Counted from the stretch's first letter, positions 1 to 11,179 are shown. The stretch is 29,542 nt of DNA from Jimgerdemannia flammicorona (GCA_003990745.1 RBNI01000538.1:1-29542), one strand, 5' to 3'. The notes: a model not told the origin generated them from the letters alone. Translations and numbers: made by a program.

Positions 1-1019
1 TAGAACTGTACTCCTATGCCTTTATGAAAAAAAAAAAAAAAGGAAAAAGAACATCACAATCCTAAAACTAAAAAAAAGCCTCTTATCTAGATAGCACTTT
101 ATATCTTTAGCTTGGTCTTGCTCTTCATCTGATTCCTTCAAAAGATTAATAATGAGTTACAGAGTATTGACAATATATAATTATAGTATAGAAGTCAGAT
201 TTGTATTCTTAGAGAGTCTTAGAAAACTCACTCATATATATATGAGTACTAATATAAGTCTTGTTATTTTCTTTTTAAGCTGGAGAATATGAGGGAAGTA
301 TGGTTTTGGGTCCATAAACAGAATGGTTAACAAATACATAATGATTGGAGACTAGAAAGGCTTGACCAGTTATTTCTTCTCTTTAATATAGATAAATCTA
401 TTATCTTTTCTGAAATACTGAACAGTATTCTACTACTTCAAAACAATATTCTTCAGTTGTCCTTTAGGAAATGAATATCTGAGAAAATAATATTATAGTA
501 CTTTAGAATATACTCTTTCATGTGACTATAGATGAGTAATAGCTAATATTTTAGCTATATAGAGTTATATAGATGTGATATTTATCTCAGAGTTATAAAT
601 AATTAAATAAAAGTAGTTCATAAAGATAATTAACCTTTTTGTACAATTCTTAGCAAGAATTGTCTTTTTTGAGAATCTTATATTACTTCATTATGCAGAC
701 AATTTTATCTATTTTTATATTTTTTATAATTTTCAGAAAAAGATTTTTAAGAATAAGAAAGAAAATAATATCTTGAATTATCTCTTTTAAGATCTATGGT
801 AATATATCCAACAGTATCTAAACTGTAGTTAGTCTATAATGATGAGTACAGAGAAATATTATCAGTATTCTAAGATTAAAAATTACTCATTCCTTGTAAA
901 CTTGAAATATTAATGAATTGAAAAATACTTATTTTTTTTTTTTTTTATCAGTCTCCTTCCCATTAAGTATCATTATCAGACTCCTTAGACTCTTTTCTAA
1001 GTAGTTACTTCTTCTTTCT
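1..1019. other. AT-rich stretch with no identifiable content
   Basis: No reading frame of useful length and no recognisable protein fragment on either strand. The sequence is rich in TpA and almost free of CpG, with A- and T-runs at 27-41 and about 931-947. The T-run lies about 70 bases before the point where LINE similarity begins. It is probably an older repeat decayed beyond recognition, but nothing in it proves that. Confidence 0.5.
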
Positions 1020-3271
1020 CAGTATTTAGCTAGAGTAAAAGAGAGTAAGGAAGAGGAGAAAGATTATTTATTGAAGGCCCTAGAGGAGCTCAGTGGGGTA
1101 GTAGAATATTGAGCAGTAGTATGATAGGCTTATATAGTCTTAATATACTTAGAAGTCATAAATGGTAAGAGAATTTGAATAGATTAGATAATATGGGAGA
1201 AAGCTTAGAAGAGGAAGAGATAGAGGGATCTGCTGATAGGTCTGAAGAAGAGAATAATGAGGGGCTGGAGAGGGTTTAGGAGGTGTAAAGGTGAGTAACT
1301 GGACTAGAGATAGAGCAGGAGAGAAGAAGGAGAGTAGAGCAGAGAGTAGAGAGATAAGGAGTTAGAGGTTCTATGATAATGATATACTTGAGGTCTAAGA
1401 GGAGGAGAAGGGTCATAAGGTAGAGATCAGTGCTTGAGAAAAGAGGATTATAGAGTATATAGAGATGAGGGGCTTACATAGAGTTCAGTTATATAGCTAA
1501 GAGAGGGCCAGGTAGTCAGGTAGAGGAGAATGAGCTATAGGACATTACAGAGACAAAGTGAGATGAGTCTATTAGTATTGGTACAGATACTGAGGAGAGG
1601 CCTGTAACTTCTGGTAAAAAATATATTAGAGATATATAGTGAATAAGTACAATAATTAGGAGTTAGGAGAGGTAGACTTATATACTGTTAGTGAGGAGCA
1701 CTAAGAGAGTATTGCAGAGTAATAGAGTAGTAGAGAAGCCAAAGGCTGAGATATTGGCTGTATTTTTGAAATAGAAAGATTATGAAGTAGATATAATAAG
1801 AGAGGCTGAATTAGTAGCTAGAAAAGATAATTATACATAGAACTATAAAGAGGTAAGGCTATAATATAATAATATTTTTATATGAATAGTATAGCTAATA
1901 TTTTCTCATTAAATAAAAATGATCTGTGGGTCTCTGAGAGGTGTAAGAAAATTTTGCATAGCTGTGGGGCTTAGAGACTAATCTATATCTACTACAGGAT
2001 ATATACTATAAGGAGAAATAGAATAGATAAGAATAGATAAGAGAGTAGAGTAATATGGTAGTTTGGAAGAAAAATGTAGGGATACTGATGCAAAGAGATA
2101 AGAGAGAACTATGTGAGATTAGAGGATGGAAAAACTGCTTTGTATGGGAGGAGTAGCAAAGGCCAGAGGGGGATCTAGTAGTATTAGGCTCTTGCTATTG
2201 TTTAGTAGTAAGAAGTGACTGAGTAGCATAGCTGGATAGAGAGTGTAATATACTTGCTAAAGCTAGTGTAGATATACTGGGAAGAGATTTTAAATAGTGT
2301 AGAATATACTGTTAGACAGAACTAATAGAGAGCAGCAGACAGTAGACTATGGCAGTAGTTTATATATTTAGGAAGAAGTGGAATGTCTAAGTTCAATAGT
2401 TGATACTAATAGGATAGTATGAAATAAATAGAGAGTTTATATATATTTATTTGGTGAATGGTCTTGAGATGAGAATTGATTAGATACTGACTGTCAAGTG
2501 CTGGGAGATAGATCTGAGTAGTCTTAGAGGTGGGGTGGTGCCCATGGTCTGATCATTAAAGACTATTGGAGTATGGCTAGTTTGGAGAGAGTAGAGATGG
2601 ATCTGGATATTAATATCTCAATTTCTCCTTATTAGAAGAAAAGAAGTTATAGGATACTTGAGTGGTGAATATTGGGCAGAAGATTATTTACTAGATATAT
2701 GAGAGGTCCTCTGCAGGAGTTTATTGAGTAAAGTTGAAAGAGACTACCAGAGTATATTGGAGCAAGGCTAGCAGATTTAAAGAAGCTCAGTAGAGAGAGT
2801 AGGTAAGGTGAGTCTTCTGTAGAATAGAGAGGTTATAGTTGGAGTAGGTAAAGATATTAAAGTAGGAGAATGTGAAAGATTGGAAGCTGGATTGAATCTA
2901 GTTAGAAGTAGAGAAGTTAATAAGAGTATTGAAAGAGAAGAAAGAGGCTCATATATAGGATATAATAGCTCAGCTCAGATAGCAAGAGCTTGAGAAAGGT
3001 GAGAGGCCTACCAAGTATCTGTCTAGACTTCTTCAGATAAGAATAATGAGGCAGTAGTGAGATAGAGTACTCAATGAGAAGGGTACTCTGATGAATAGGA
3101 TATAGAGAATTTTGGGTTCTTTGAAGAGAAGATAGAGAGTCCTATAGAGTAAGAAAGAAGAGAGTACTGATAAGAAGGCTATTGAGTGCTCTCTGGAGGA
3201 TTGTCACTCTCTACAGATAGAATGATCTTAGGGACTTAGTTCAGCTGGTCCAGAAGGATAAAATTCTGAGT
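1020..3271 (+). mobile_element. LINE copy A, decayed, ORF1 end to start of RT domain
   Basis: Decayed non-LTR retrotransposon on the plus strand. It is collinear with the better copy found in opposite orientation at 3272-9040. Similarity starts in the C-terminal half of ORF1 (residues like ARVKESKEEE against SRVKGSEEDEE in the better copy) and runs through the ORF1/ORF2 junction. ORF2 starts at the ATG at 1882 with MNSIANIFSL (copy B: MNSITNIFSL). It continues through the endonuclease and linker to about 3271, at the beginning of the RT domain (GPEG/GEDG region). There it stops abruptly at the poly(T) tail of copy B, so the rest was displaced or lost when copy B inserted. Stops occur throughout, many as TAG or TGA, and TpA is enriched over CpA/TpG. 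The 5' edge is approximate. Confidence 0.8.
1882..3271 (+). pseudogene. LINE ORF2 remnant (endonuclease, linker, RT start), copy A
   Basis: Remnant of the endonuclease-reverse transcriptase polyprotein. The start codon and the first ten residues match the better copy almost exactly. After that, the reading is broken by stops every 10-30 codons and by small indels, so no functional protein is possible. The region corresponding to the apurinic-type endonuclease is about 1882-2650, and the connector towards RT about 2650-3240. Truncation at 3271 is caused by the insertion of copy B. Identification rests on similarity to copy B, not on independent motifs. Confidence 0.7.
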
Positions 3272-3274
3272 ATC

Positions 3275-3302
3275 TTTTTTTTTTATTTTTTTTATTTTTT
3301 TT
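3275..3302 (-). repeat. Poly(A) tail of LINE copy B (T-runs on plus strand)
   Basis: T-runs interrupted by single A residues, sitting between the truncated copy A and the conserved LINE 3' terminus. Read on the minus strand it is a poly(A) tail, the expected end product of target-primed reverse transcription. It fixes the 3' boundary of copy B. Confidence 0.85.
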
Positions 3303-3364
3303 ATAGTCACTTAGACTCCCTTTATTAACTGACATCTATAGTAATATTAATACAGCCTATGCCC

Positions 3365-6300
3365 TCAACCTATCCCACACGGGCCCCCCCCCTCTCTAAT
3401 TCCCACCAATAACACCCTGTCCATCTTTACCACAACTCTACCACTACTCTTCTCTACAATCCTCCTTATTAGTCCCTTATGTCTCCCCCCTTTGGGGCCC
3501 CAACCAATCCACCATGCCTTGAAGAGCTCGAGCATCAGCTCCTCCCACCTCACCACCCTCAGTCCCACAGGCCTCCGAGGGCCCTCCTCAAAGACGCTCT
3601 GCCAATATTCTGCAAGCCCCACCCATATCGCAATGGCCCAACCTACTGTTAGCCACTCATTCCCCACCCCCCCCACCAGCCTTGACTACAGTGCTGCCCA
3701 CCACCCACCCACCTCAGGGTCAGGTGCCGGTGCTCCCAATTTCTCCCCAACTACCTTCCAAAACTTCTCCATACTCTCGCACTCCCCCAGCCAATGTTCA
3801 GGAGTCTGCACCACCCCGCCCTCCTGCCCTACATTATGACACTCCTCACAATCAAAGACCCCGCCATCCACCAGATGACCAGCCCTGAAGTTTAGCATCA
3901 CATTTCGCCACAACAGCCTCCACCATGCCACTCAGAGTTTTGGTGGAAGCCACCTCGCCACAACCTTGATCCAAGACCAGATGCCTGCCCAGTCCCATCC
4001 CTCACCAATTCCAGCCCCTTGCCAGGCCTCTGGCCAAAGGTCCAGTCCCAGACCCCTAAGGCACTCCATACCCTCCTCTAAGCGGAAGTCCTCGACCAGA
4101 TTCCCTCCCAACAGGAGCCGGTCCCACCTCCACATCTCCGGACCCCAGTCCTCATCCCCTTCAGTACCTTGCCAACAGATCCCAATGCGATGGGCCCCAT
4201 CTACTACTCCCCACCAGAATCCTTTGTACCGCATCCTCTGGCTACCATCTAAGGCCACCAAGGACAGCAGATCACCTGAGCCCCTCTGTGGTGACACCCT
4301 CGCCTCCCACAAACGCTGTATAAGGGGCACCCACTCTCCTCCTCTCAACTCACTGGCCCTCTTCATCCACCATGCCCTCAAGCAGAGTAGTCTCTTGGAA
4401 AAATCCACCAGGCCAAGTCCTCCACGATCCACTGGAAGTGCTAGTATCTCCCAACCAATCTGACTCCTTCGTCCAGCCCAGAGCCAAGAGTGGGCCATCT
4501 TGAGAAGCCTTTTAACCACCCACTTTGGGAAGTCCAAATGGTAGCCCAAATACCAAAGTTTTGGCATCCAATACACATTCAGAACAGTTACCCTCCCCGC
4601 CAGCGACACCTGTCTGCCACCCCAACTCATCAGTACTCTCCCCCATTTTACCAGCTTGTGCTCTCACCACTCCTTGGGAAGTAAAGAGCCATACACTGAG
4701 AAATAGATACCCAAGTACCGTACCACTCCTTCAGCTGGCACAATTGTTCCAATGACGTCCCCCCCTACAACTCCTTCCCCAAGGACCATTGTCTCACACT
4801 TGTGTCAGTTGAGTTTCGCTCCAGAACACCTCTCATACTACTCAACTATCTCCTTGAGCATACCCACATCAGCCACCGAACCCAACCCAACCACCAAATC
4901 ATTGGCAAAGGCCCCCACCTTCCAATTGATGCCCAAGATATGGAGTCCACCAACTCTGCGCCAGATCTGATCCAACAGCGGCTCCAAGGCGAAGGCATAA
5001 AGGAGTGGTGACAATGGATCGCCCTGTGGTACTCCCCTCCCCAAGGGGAAAGAGGCCCCCCTATGTCCATTTGCCAGGATCACAGCCCTACTCCCTTCCA
5101 GTAATCCAATAAGTGACCGACACATGCCCACTGGTACTCCAATGCACTCCAGTACTTTCTTCAGCCATACTCTCCAAACCCTATCATATGCCTTCTCCTG
5201 GTCCAGGAAGACCAAGCAGCCATTGACCCCTGCAGCCCTAGCGCCTTCAATGACACCATGGACCCATGCTGTGCCATCTTGGATCAGCCGACCCCCAACA
5301 AAGCCTCGCTGCTCTTTCCCCAGCACCTGTTGGGCCACCCCCTGTAGCCTCGCCACCAGGATTTTCATGACCAGCTTGCAGTCCATATCTAGTAGCATAA
5401 TTGGCCTCCAATTCTTCCAGTCCTCCTTTTGCCCTTTGTCCTTGTACAGCAGGGATACTAGCCCCAACTGCTGCCCTCTAATCCACTCCCCTGTACTGAT
5501 GACTGCATCACACATCAGCGACATCTCCTCCAGAACCTCCTCTATGGATGCCATATGTTTCCAAAAGTCCCAAGGCAAACCATCCTCTCCCGGCGCCATT
5601 CCCAGGGTTGTTGATGCCAGAACTCAAAGGATCTCCTCTTCCAAAACCAGTTGGCCAAGCTCCCCCAACCCTGCTGCAGGATTTGGGTGCCACTCTTCCA
5701 GATGCTGCTCAATGTCCTGTGCCACCTCCCCTCCCTCCTCTTCACTCCAGAGATTACTCCAGCGAGTGCTCAACTGGCCAAGGATCCCCTGCACACCCAA
5801 TACCATCTCTCCCTCATCGTTAAGAACTCCTTCCCACCAGTGTCTTGCTCCCCTAGCATGGAGGAGACAGGATAAAAACCTTGTTGGCCTTTCTCCTTCT
5901 TCCAATCCCTGCCACTGTAACCTTGCCATCATAGCCTGAGCCTGTACTGCTTCCTCCTTCCTCATCAAATCCTGCAATTCCACCACTTCCAGCTTAGCCC
6001 ACTTAGCCTTCCAATCCAATACCTCCTCCTCCTCCAGAAGGCCAGCCCAATTCAGAAGTAGTCTTTCTAGTCTCCTAGAGGCCCATCGGACTCGTTGCCT
6101 CTGCTGAGCACCCCGCCCCTTCCCAACTTCCCCCCAGTATCACTGAGCTTCAGATTTCAGTCTTTGCCACCTATCTCCAATCCTCATCCCAGCTTGCCTC
6201 TACTCATTAACCTTGGAATGTACCTCCACCACCCATGCATTCCACAGGTCCATCTCATCCATTAGTGAAGAGTTCAGTCGCCAATGTCCTGGCCCTTCTC

Positions 6301-7018
6301 CGCTCCCTCCAAACCTCCCACCTCCCCAAACACCCCAGTGATCTGACCAAGGGCACCACTCGACCTCCATCTTCTCCCAAACTGTATTACCCCAACACTC
6401 AGCAGTCAAAACCCAATTGATCCTAGTGCCAAGTCCTCCCACCCAGTGAGTATACAGCCGTCGATCGCCATCCTGAAGTCGCATGGTATCCACCAGTGAG
6501 CTGAGTCTTTCCACCTCTTCCCAGTCCTCCAATCCCCCACTCCTTCCTGCCATACCCTGTCCCCCATCAGTTCTATCCAGTCTACTCTCCTGTACCATAT
6601 TAAAATCACCCCCCAGACAATCCACCCCAGCCTCAACCAAGAGTCCAGAATCCTGCAGATCTCCAATCCACTCCACTCGGGTCCCCCTTTCAGCTGGGCA
6701 ATAACAAGATCCCACCACAATTGAGTTCCATCCAGGCCTCCACCATGTCCCCCACACTAATCTACTACCCCAATGTCCAATGTCCGCAATGTCCCCTTTC
6801 CCCTTCCTAACCAGTATTCCCACTTTACCCTGCCAAATCGCCTCCCCACCCCACTCTCTTGTCCATTCCAGCCCATCTTCCTCCCCCTCACACCGTACAT
6901 CTTGAAGTAAAAAGAGATCTGCCTCCAGTTTCTTCAGCCATCCAAAAATCATATGTTGCCTCCCAGTCCCTCTAAGCCCATTGACATTCAAAGAAAAAAT
7001 GTTAGTTATACTATTCAT
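3365..7018 (-). pseudogene. LINE ORF2: AP-type endonuclease + reverse transcriptase + zf-RVT
   Basis: About 1,218 codons in a single frame, interrupted only by eight stops (at 6200, 6140, 5624, 4838, 4805, 4664, 3932 and 3686; five TGA, three TAG) and no frameshift. The start is the ATG at 7018, followed by the classic endonuclease opening NIFSLNVNGLR. Further endonuclease motifs are LLQDVR, GDFNMV and SDHWGVW. RT motifs are KDWKNWRP-like (QKEDWKNWRPI), FLDQEKAYDRVW, GVPQGDPLSPLLYA and AFANDLVV. Then come the thumb-region motif DRGGLGLVDF and a C-terminal zinc-binding C-x2-C-x14-H-x4-C (about 3860-3790). ORF2 nicks target DNA and copies the element RNA into it. Two catalytic aspartates are changed to asparagine: RT motif C (AAT at 4901-4903) and endonuclease RIN at 6416-6418. 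No RNase H domain is evident. The DQEKAYDRV style recalls L1/Tx1-like fungal LINEs, but clade assignment needs a tree. Confidence 0.9.
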
Positions 7019-7052
7019 AGCGAAGTATTTGAGGGTGTTGATATCTCCACAT

Positions 7053-8938
7053 CTACAGTTCCATGCTTACTTCCTCTCCAGCCAGATCCAGGTTCCATTC
7101 TGCTGTAATCTCATCTTCCACATTTTGCCATTCATCCAGCACTGCCAACAGTTCCACACAGTCCTCACCATCCACTATCTCCATGGTTGCCCGGTACTTC
7201 TCACACACCATCTGCCACTTTTCCAGTCCCTTTCGCAGCTCCCACAGATAAGCTGCTCTTTCATTAGTGATACCCAAAAGCGTGGCCTCCCTTGCCTCGG
7301 TGACCTCATACTCCTCTACCTCCAGAAGAGCTGCCATCATCTCATCCCTCAACTTCCTCATGACCTCCTCCCCTCTCAGCACTCGCCCCCAGAATTCCTC
7401 ACTGATCACCCAGAAGTCAATCTCCCCCAGTTCCTCGGCTGCAACATTTTGCAATGCCCTCAACAGCCACTTCTCCCCCCCAACCACCTCTGCTACCAGC
7501 ACCAAATCCTCCTCTCCCTCCTTCCTCTCCTCAGTTCGCATAGACTCATCCCAACCATCCTCTGACACATCCTCCAACTCCCCCTCTCCTACCTCCGGAA
7601 CACCATACTGGATCAGATTTTCATCTGCCATCGCCGTGTCCACTACCGCCTCCTCCGGCCCCCATCCCCCACTCTCCCTCGCCTTCCCTCCTTGCTGCCC
7701 GGCCTCCACCCAGATGCTAGCACTCGCTCCAGCGCCCTCCTCCATAGCCCCTGCCCTTTGCCCCCCATCCAAACTGGTCAGCAAGTCCTTCTGCAGCTGC
7801 CTCCCCTTCGCCTTCTCCCAGAGCACCTTGTTCATTCACACCTTCCTGCCCTCAATCACCTCCACTACTGTCCTAGCCTCATAAGTCCTCCAAGCCCTTT
7901 GCCTCCTCTCCACAGCTCCCACTAGGTCCTCAAGCGCCTCCAGCAGGTCCTCCTCATCTTCCTCTGACCCCTTCACCCTCGACACCTTACATTCCACCGG
8001 GCCCCACTTCAGTACCACCGACCAGTCCCTAGCCTTCCCAGTATTCTCCATCCCAAACAACCGCAGCCGGATGTCCACATCTCCTGTCCTGAGCTCAGTC
8101 CCCTCCCATACCCTGAACCCAATGTCGACCACCTCACCATACTCCTTCACCACATCCATGACCTGCCTCCTCGCCTCCTTCTTCTTCACCATCGGCAAGT
8201 CTGCAATCACCAGATGAACCACCCTGGGATCCCAGCACATACACCTCACCATTGGCACCGAAATCCCTCCAACCACCACACCCTTCTCCACTGCCTCCAG
8301 TAGCAGATCCTCCTCCTCAAACCCCACCTCAACTGCCTCCAGCTTCTTCAAAAACTTAACTGAGGCTGCCCCCTTCACCTCGCTTGCAACAGCCCCAGCA
8401 TCATCTTTGCTGTCACCACCAAGCCATGGAAACACAGCATGATGGCGAATTCCAAATGAGATTTCTTGAGTAACGGGGCTACCACGAGGCCCGTCACGCC
8501 ATCTGCCAGGTCTCCAGGTCCCACACTGCTCCCTGGTCCAGGTCCTCCATCAGCTGTCACATCTGGATTTTTTTCCAGATTGCCTGTCACACCACCATCA
8601 ACAGTCACTGCCCCAGCCACTACACCTCCAGCCCCACTATGCTGTCCCCCCAGTGGAGAGGCCTCCTTGCCCCTCACGGTAGTAGTCACCTTCCCCAGCT
8701 CCAGCCATCCATCCAGTCCAGTCGCTTGCTTCCCCATCCTGACCTTATCTGCAAAGGTCATCCTCCCTCCTCCATGTGGCCTTGCACCTCCTCTGCTACC
8801 TCCCCCAGCCCCGCGACCCCTCATTGAAGCACTCGGCATACCAAGACCAGCACCCCGACCCCCCCCCACATATTGCCAGTCAAAGGCACTGGGGCCCCCC
8901 TGCCCAGTACGCTCACCAGAATGCGTGTTGCTCTCCAT
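7053..8938 (-). pseudogene. LINE ORF1 protein, one frameshift and one stop
   Basis: About 628 codons, starting with MESNTHSGER at 8938 and ending at 7053, 34 bases before ORF2. The N-terminal third is rich in Gly and Arg (GGGRGAG, RGRGAGGGSRGG), an RGG-like low-complexity tract expected to bind RNA, followed by MTFADKV. The middle (about 8435-7839) is acidic/basic alternating and has the look of an RNA-recognition-like fold, but no CCHC zinc knuckles are visible. The C-terminal part is Glu-rich and probably helical. The frame changes by one between about 8470 and 8435. A TGA at 7836-7838 then interrupts an otherwise continuous frame, probably a former CGA. In this class of element ORF1p packages the element RNA. 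The role is inferred from position and composition rather than a diagnostic motif. Confidence 0.75.
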
Positions 8939-9040
8939 CTTGATAGTATCAATACTTGATGATGTTGTTAAAAGTGTTGTCAGAGTCTTGTGTCACCCGA
9001 ATGGTACTGGTGAAAGATGCTGATGATGTCATCACATTCA
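8939..9040 (-). other. Probable 5' leader of LINE copy B
   Basis: Sequence immediately upstream of ORF1 (minus strand). It precedes the point at about 9045 where an unrelated minus-strand reading takes over. No promoter motif can be pointed to; LINE promoters are internal and poorly conserved. The outer boundary is a guess. Confidence 0.35.
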
Positions 9041-9044
9041 GTGG

Positions 9045-9660
9045 TAGTGGGGGGAGTAAGGAGATCAGAGGCTCTCTAATCTATGACATTTTTCTCCACA
9101 AAGTAAGAGATAAAGGTGGGATCTTGAGGGGGTCTAACCTGGATACTAGGGTCTTGGAATACTGAGATTAATCCTTATAGAAATTGATCTGAGTTATCAT
9201 TGAGGATGGGATTCTAGAACTCTTCTATCTTGTCACTTTTGAGAGTGATAGTGGATTAGACTTATATAGCCACTATAGCCTCCAATGTATCTGTGTGGTA
9301 GGCTAAAAATTTCTTGAAGTCAGAGACTCTGGTATACTCCAAGTTGGGGATTGACCAAAGTGCATGTCTGAAATTTTTTATGGCTACTCTCAATTCATAT
9401 ATATCTATAGAGGTAATATTTTATATCTATTAGAGACTGGTTTGAGAAAATTCTCAGCATACATAGAAGGTTTTTTATTTTATATTTCTGCCACATCTAG
9501 AGGGATTTGGTAGCAGTAGTAATTCTTATCTCTATTTCACAGCAGTAGATCATATAGTGGTAAGGATTACTAATACCTAGGTTAAAGCTAGAAATTCTTC
9601 TGATGTGAGTCCTCATAGCTCCTCTGATATGTATCTTGAAACATCCTTTCTTTGACTGAG
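9045..9660 (-). pseudogene. Decayed minus-strand coding stretch, family unknown
   Basis: Read on the minus strand, a protein-like sequence can be followed across stops. Around 9400-9230 it reads SIDIYELRVAIKNFRHALW and then TRVSDFKKFLAYHTDTLEAI. Around 9200-9045 it reads ISVFQDPSIQVRPPQDPTF and FISYFVEKNVID. Amino-acid composition is ordinary and the stops look like TAG/TAA from Gln or Trp codons, as in the other decayed elements here. No RT, integrase, transposase or zinc-knuckle motif is seen, so I do not name it. It could be a gag- or ORF1-type protein of another retroelement, or a captured host gene. A separate piece at 10140-10480 may belong to the same gene. Confidence 0.45.
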
Positions 9661-10139
9661 AATCCTTGGTAGTTCCTGGACCTTATAGTTTGGTAAGTGG
9701 TAGGCATTTTGTTTGTAGTGAGTCTTTTGAACTATTTCAGGATTTTGTGAGTCTTGTTTAAGGTGCTGCTGCTGTAGTTTCTTTCTCCTCTTTTATATTC
9801 TTGAGATGTTCATCTTATAGTCATCATGACTCAAAGTTTGTCACCATTGCTCATCTTGTAGTCTGGGTGAGTTATGCCATATAATCTTCTTATGCTCTGA
9901 TCTGGTGGCTTGTAAGAAAAGACTATCTTCTATAATGATACCACTATTCTGAGATTACTGTTACAATATAGATAGAAAGCTGGTCATGAAATTGATTATA
10001 GTACAGCTACATAAGGTGGCCCAATAGATGCTAGTTAAGGATTAAAGAGACTTTATTGGGGGCTGACTTATTGATAAGACAGCTTAGATATAGAGTATAA
10101 TTGAGGAAATAGGAGTTAAAGTAGGAGATGAAGGTAGAT

Positions 10140-10480
10140 TAGCAGTACTGGGTCCTGCAGGCATAATCTGGAGCACTGGTCCAGAGGCTTTAGCCTTGTC
10201 CTTTTTGGAGGCCACAGTATTCGCAGCTGAAGGTATAACCATAAGAGTTGACTTCTTTGATAATATACTAGATTGTAATATAGTGGCTTTAGTAGCTCAC
10301 TTGTCTGTTCATTTCTGAGCCTTAAACCATATATTTATAATAGCATCAGTTAGAGGGAGAGCTGAAGACTTGGGGAGAGTAGTGGTAGATAGGACAATAC
10401 TATGGATTTTATTATCCAGTTTCTCAAGATCTGAGTAGAATAAGATACCATTGTAGTATTTATAGACTATCTTATCATGT
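10140..10480 (-). pseudogene. Decayed minus-strand coding stretch, possibly upstream part of the 9045-9660 gene
   Basis: Minus-strand readings such as KLDNKIHSIVLSTTTLPKS, LTDAIINIWFKAQK and the Ala/Ser/Lys-rich SAANTVASKKDKAKASG can be read with few stops between about 10440 and 10150. This suggests a coding relic with a low-complexity basic segment. No family is recognised. Orientation and spacing would fit a 5' portion of the coding stretch further down at 9045-9660, with about 480 decayed bases between them, but continuity is inference. Confidence 0.35.
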
Positions 10481-10782
10481 AAGCCTACTTTATATCTACT
10501 AAGACTACTATAATAGTATTTAAGATAGCTGAGACTTTCTGAACCAGGTATGTAGGTGATATGACATACTAAGTACTATTATATCTGACTAAGATACTAA
10601 GTTTATCAGCAACTTTTAGAAGGCATTCTTTACTCTCTATATATATATTGATTAATGATCCAGTGGCCTTTAATTATAAAGGAGTGAGGAGTGGTTTCCT
10701 TAGGAGAATTGGTTAGGGGGGATTTCGGTAATATATTCAGGTTAGACTGGTTTGGTAATAAATGTGGAAGTCTGAGTAACTA

Positions 10783-10811
10783 TATAAAAAAATAAAATAA
10801 AATAAAAATAT
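10783..10811. repeat. A-rich simple repeat
   Basis: A run of AAAAT/AAAAAT-type units on the plus strand. It may be the decayed poly(A) of a plus-strand retroelement ending here, but no coding remnant upstream on that strand supports it. Confidence 0.5.
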
Positions 10812-11179
10812 AAAATGATGAGAGCCTTAGTATAAGTCTAACTAGCTGAGAGGAGGTTTAAACCACACTAATGACTCCTCTTCAGAGGGGTTGGTAGTAC
10901 TTTATCTCTAGTAGACCTCTTAATAGAATACTCTCTAGTCAGGGGTTATTGCTATTAATAATTCAAGAGTAGCAACTCACAGATGATCAAGTATTCTTCT
11001 TTTACTAGCTATAGTATTTAATTATTCCTTTTATATTATTCTATGTATTGATATATTCTGGATAATTATTAGTCTATTTTTCACTAGATCTTCTTTTTCC
11101 ATATTGATTGGTTTAAGAGTTCAAGCTATAATTTTCTCCTTTATTAAGAGTCAGAGTATCTATATACTCCTATAGTACT
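10812..11179. other. AT-rich gap, possibly decayed LTR of the chromovirus
   Basis: No coding remnant is seen. It contains a small inverted sequence around CCTCTTCAGAGG at about 10888. Position immediately 3' (minus sense) of a Ty3/gypsy integrase tail is where a 3' LTR would lie, but no partner LTR is present in the window. Confidence 0.3.

Larger units (their letters stand above)
3272..9040 (-). mobile_element. LINE copy B, near full-length non-LTR retrotransposon
   Basis: Best-preserved LINE of the window, in minus orientation. From 5' to 3' of the element: a short leader above 8938, ORF1 (8938-7053), a 34-base gap, ORF2 (7018-3365), a short 3' UTR, and a poly(A) tail seen as T-runs at 3275-3302. 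The last element-specific bases before the tail are the complement of ATAGTCACTTAGACT at 3303-3317. The same string occurs at 12008-12022 at the 3' end of copy C, which defines the family 3' terminus. The sense strand is strikingly G-rich (C-rich on the plus strand) compared with its surroundings. It inserted into the RT domain of copy A. The 5' edge (about 9040) is not sharply defined, because I could not find a clean target duplication. Confidence 0.85.

Noticed and set aside
5124..5939. Long plus-strand open frame of 271 codons
   Set aside because: It is the antisense of LINE copy B ORF2, whose RT motifs read on the minus strand. The Pro/Ser/Thr-rich translation is an artefact of C-rich antisense sequence. 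The same applies to plus-strand frames at 3492-3839, 3966-4463, 7267-7884 and 8466-9023.
8956..9165. Plus-strand open frame of 69 codons at the LINE 5' border
   Set aside because: No recognisable motif. It overlaps the LINE leader and the start of the minus-strand coding relic, which reads more naturally.
9178..9199. Possible second half of the target duplication of LINE copy B, resembling AAATTCTGAGTATC at 3258-3274
   Set aside because: The match needs several gaps, and LINE copy A sequence does not clearly resume after it. Not strong enough to set the 5' boundary.
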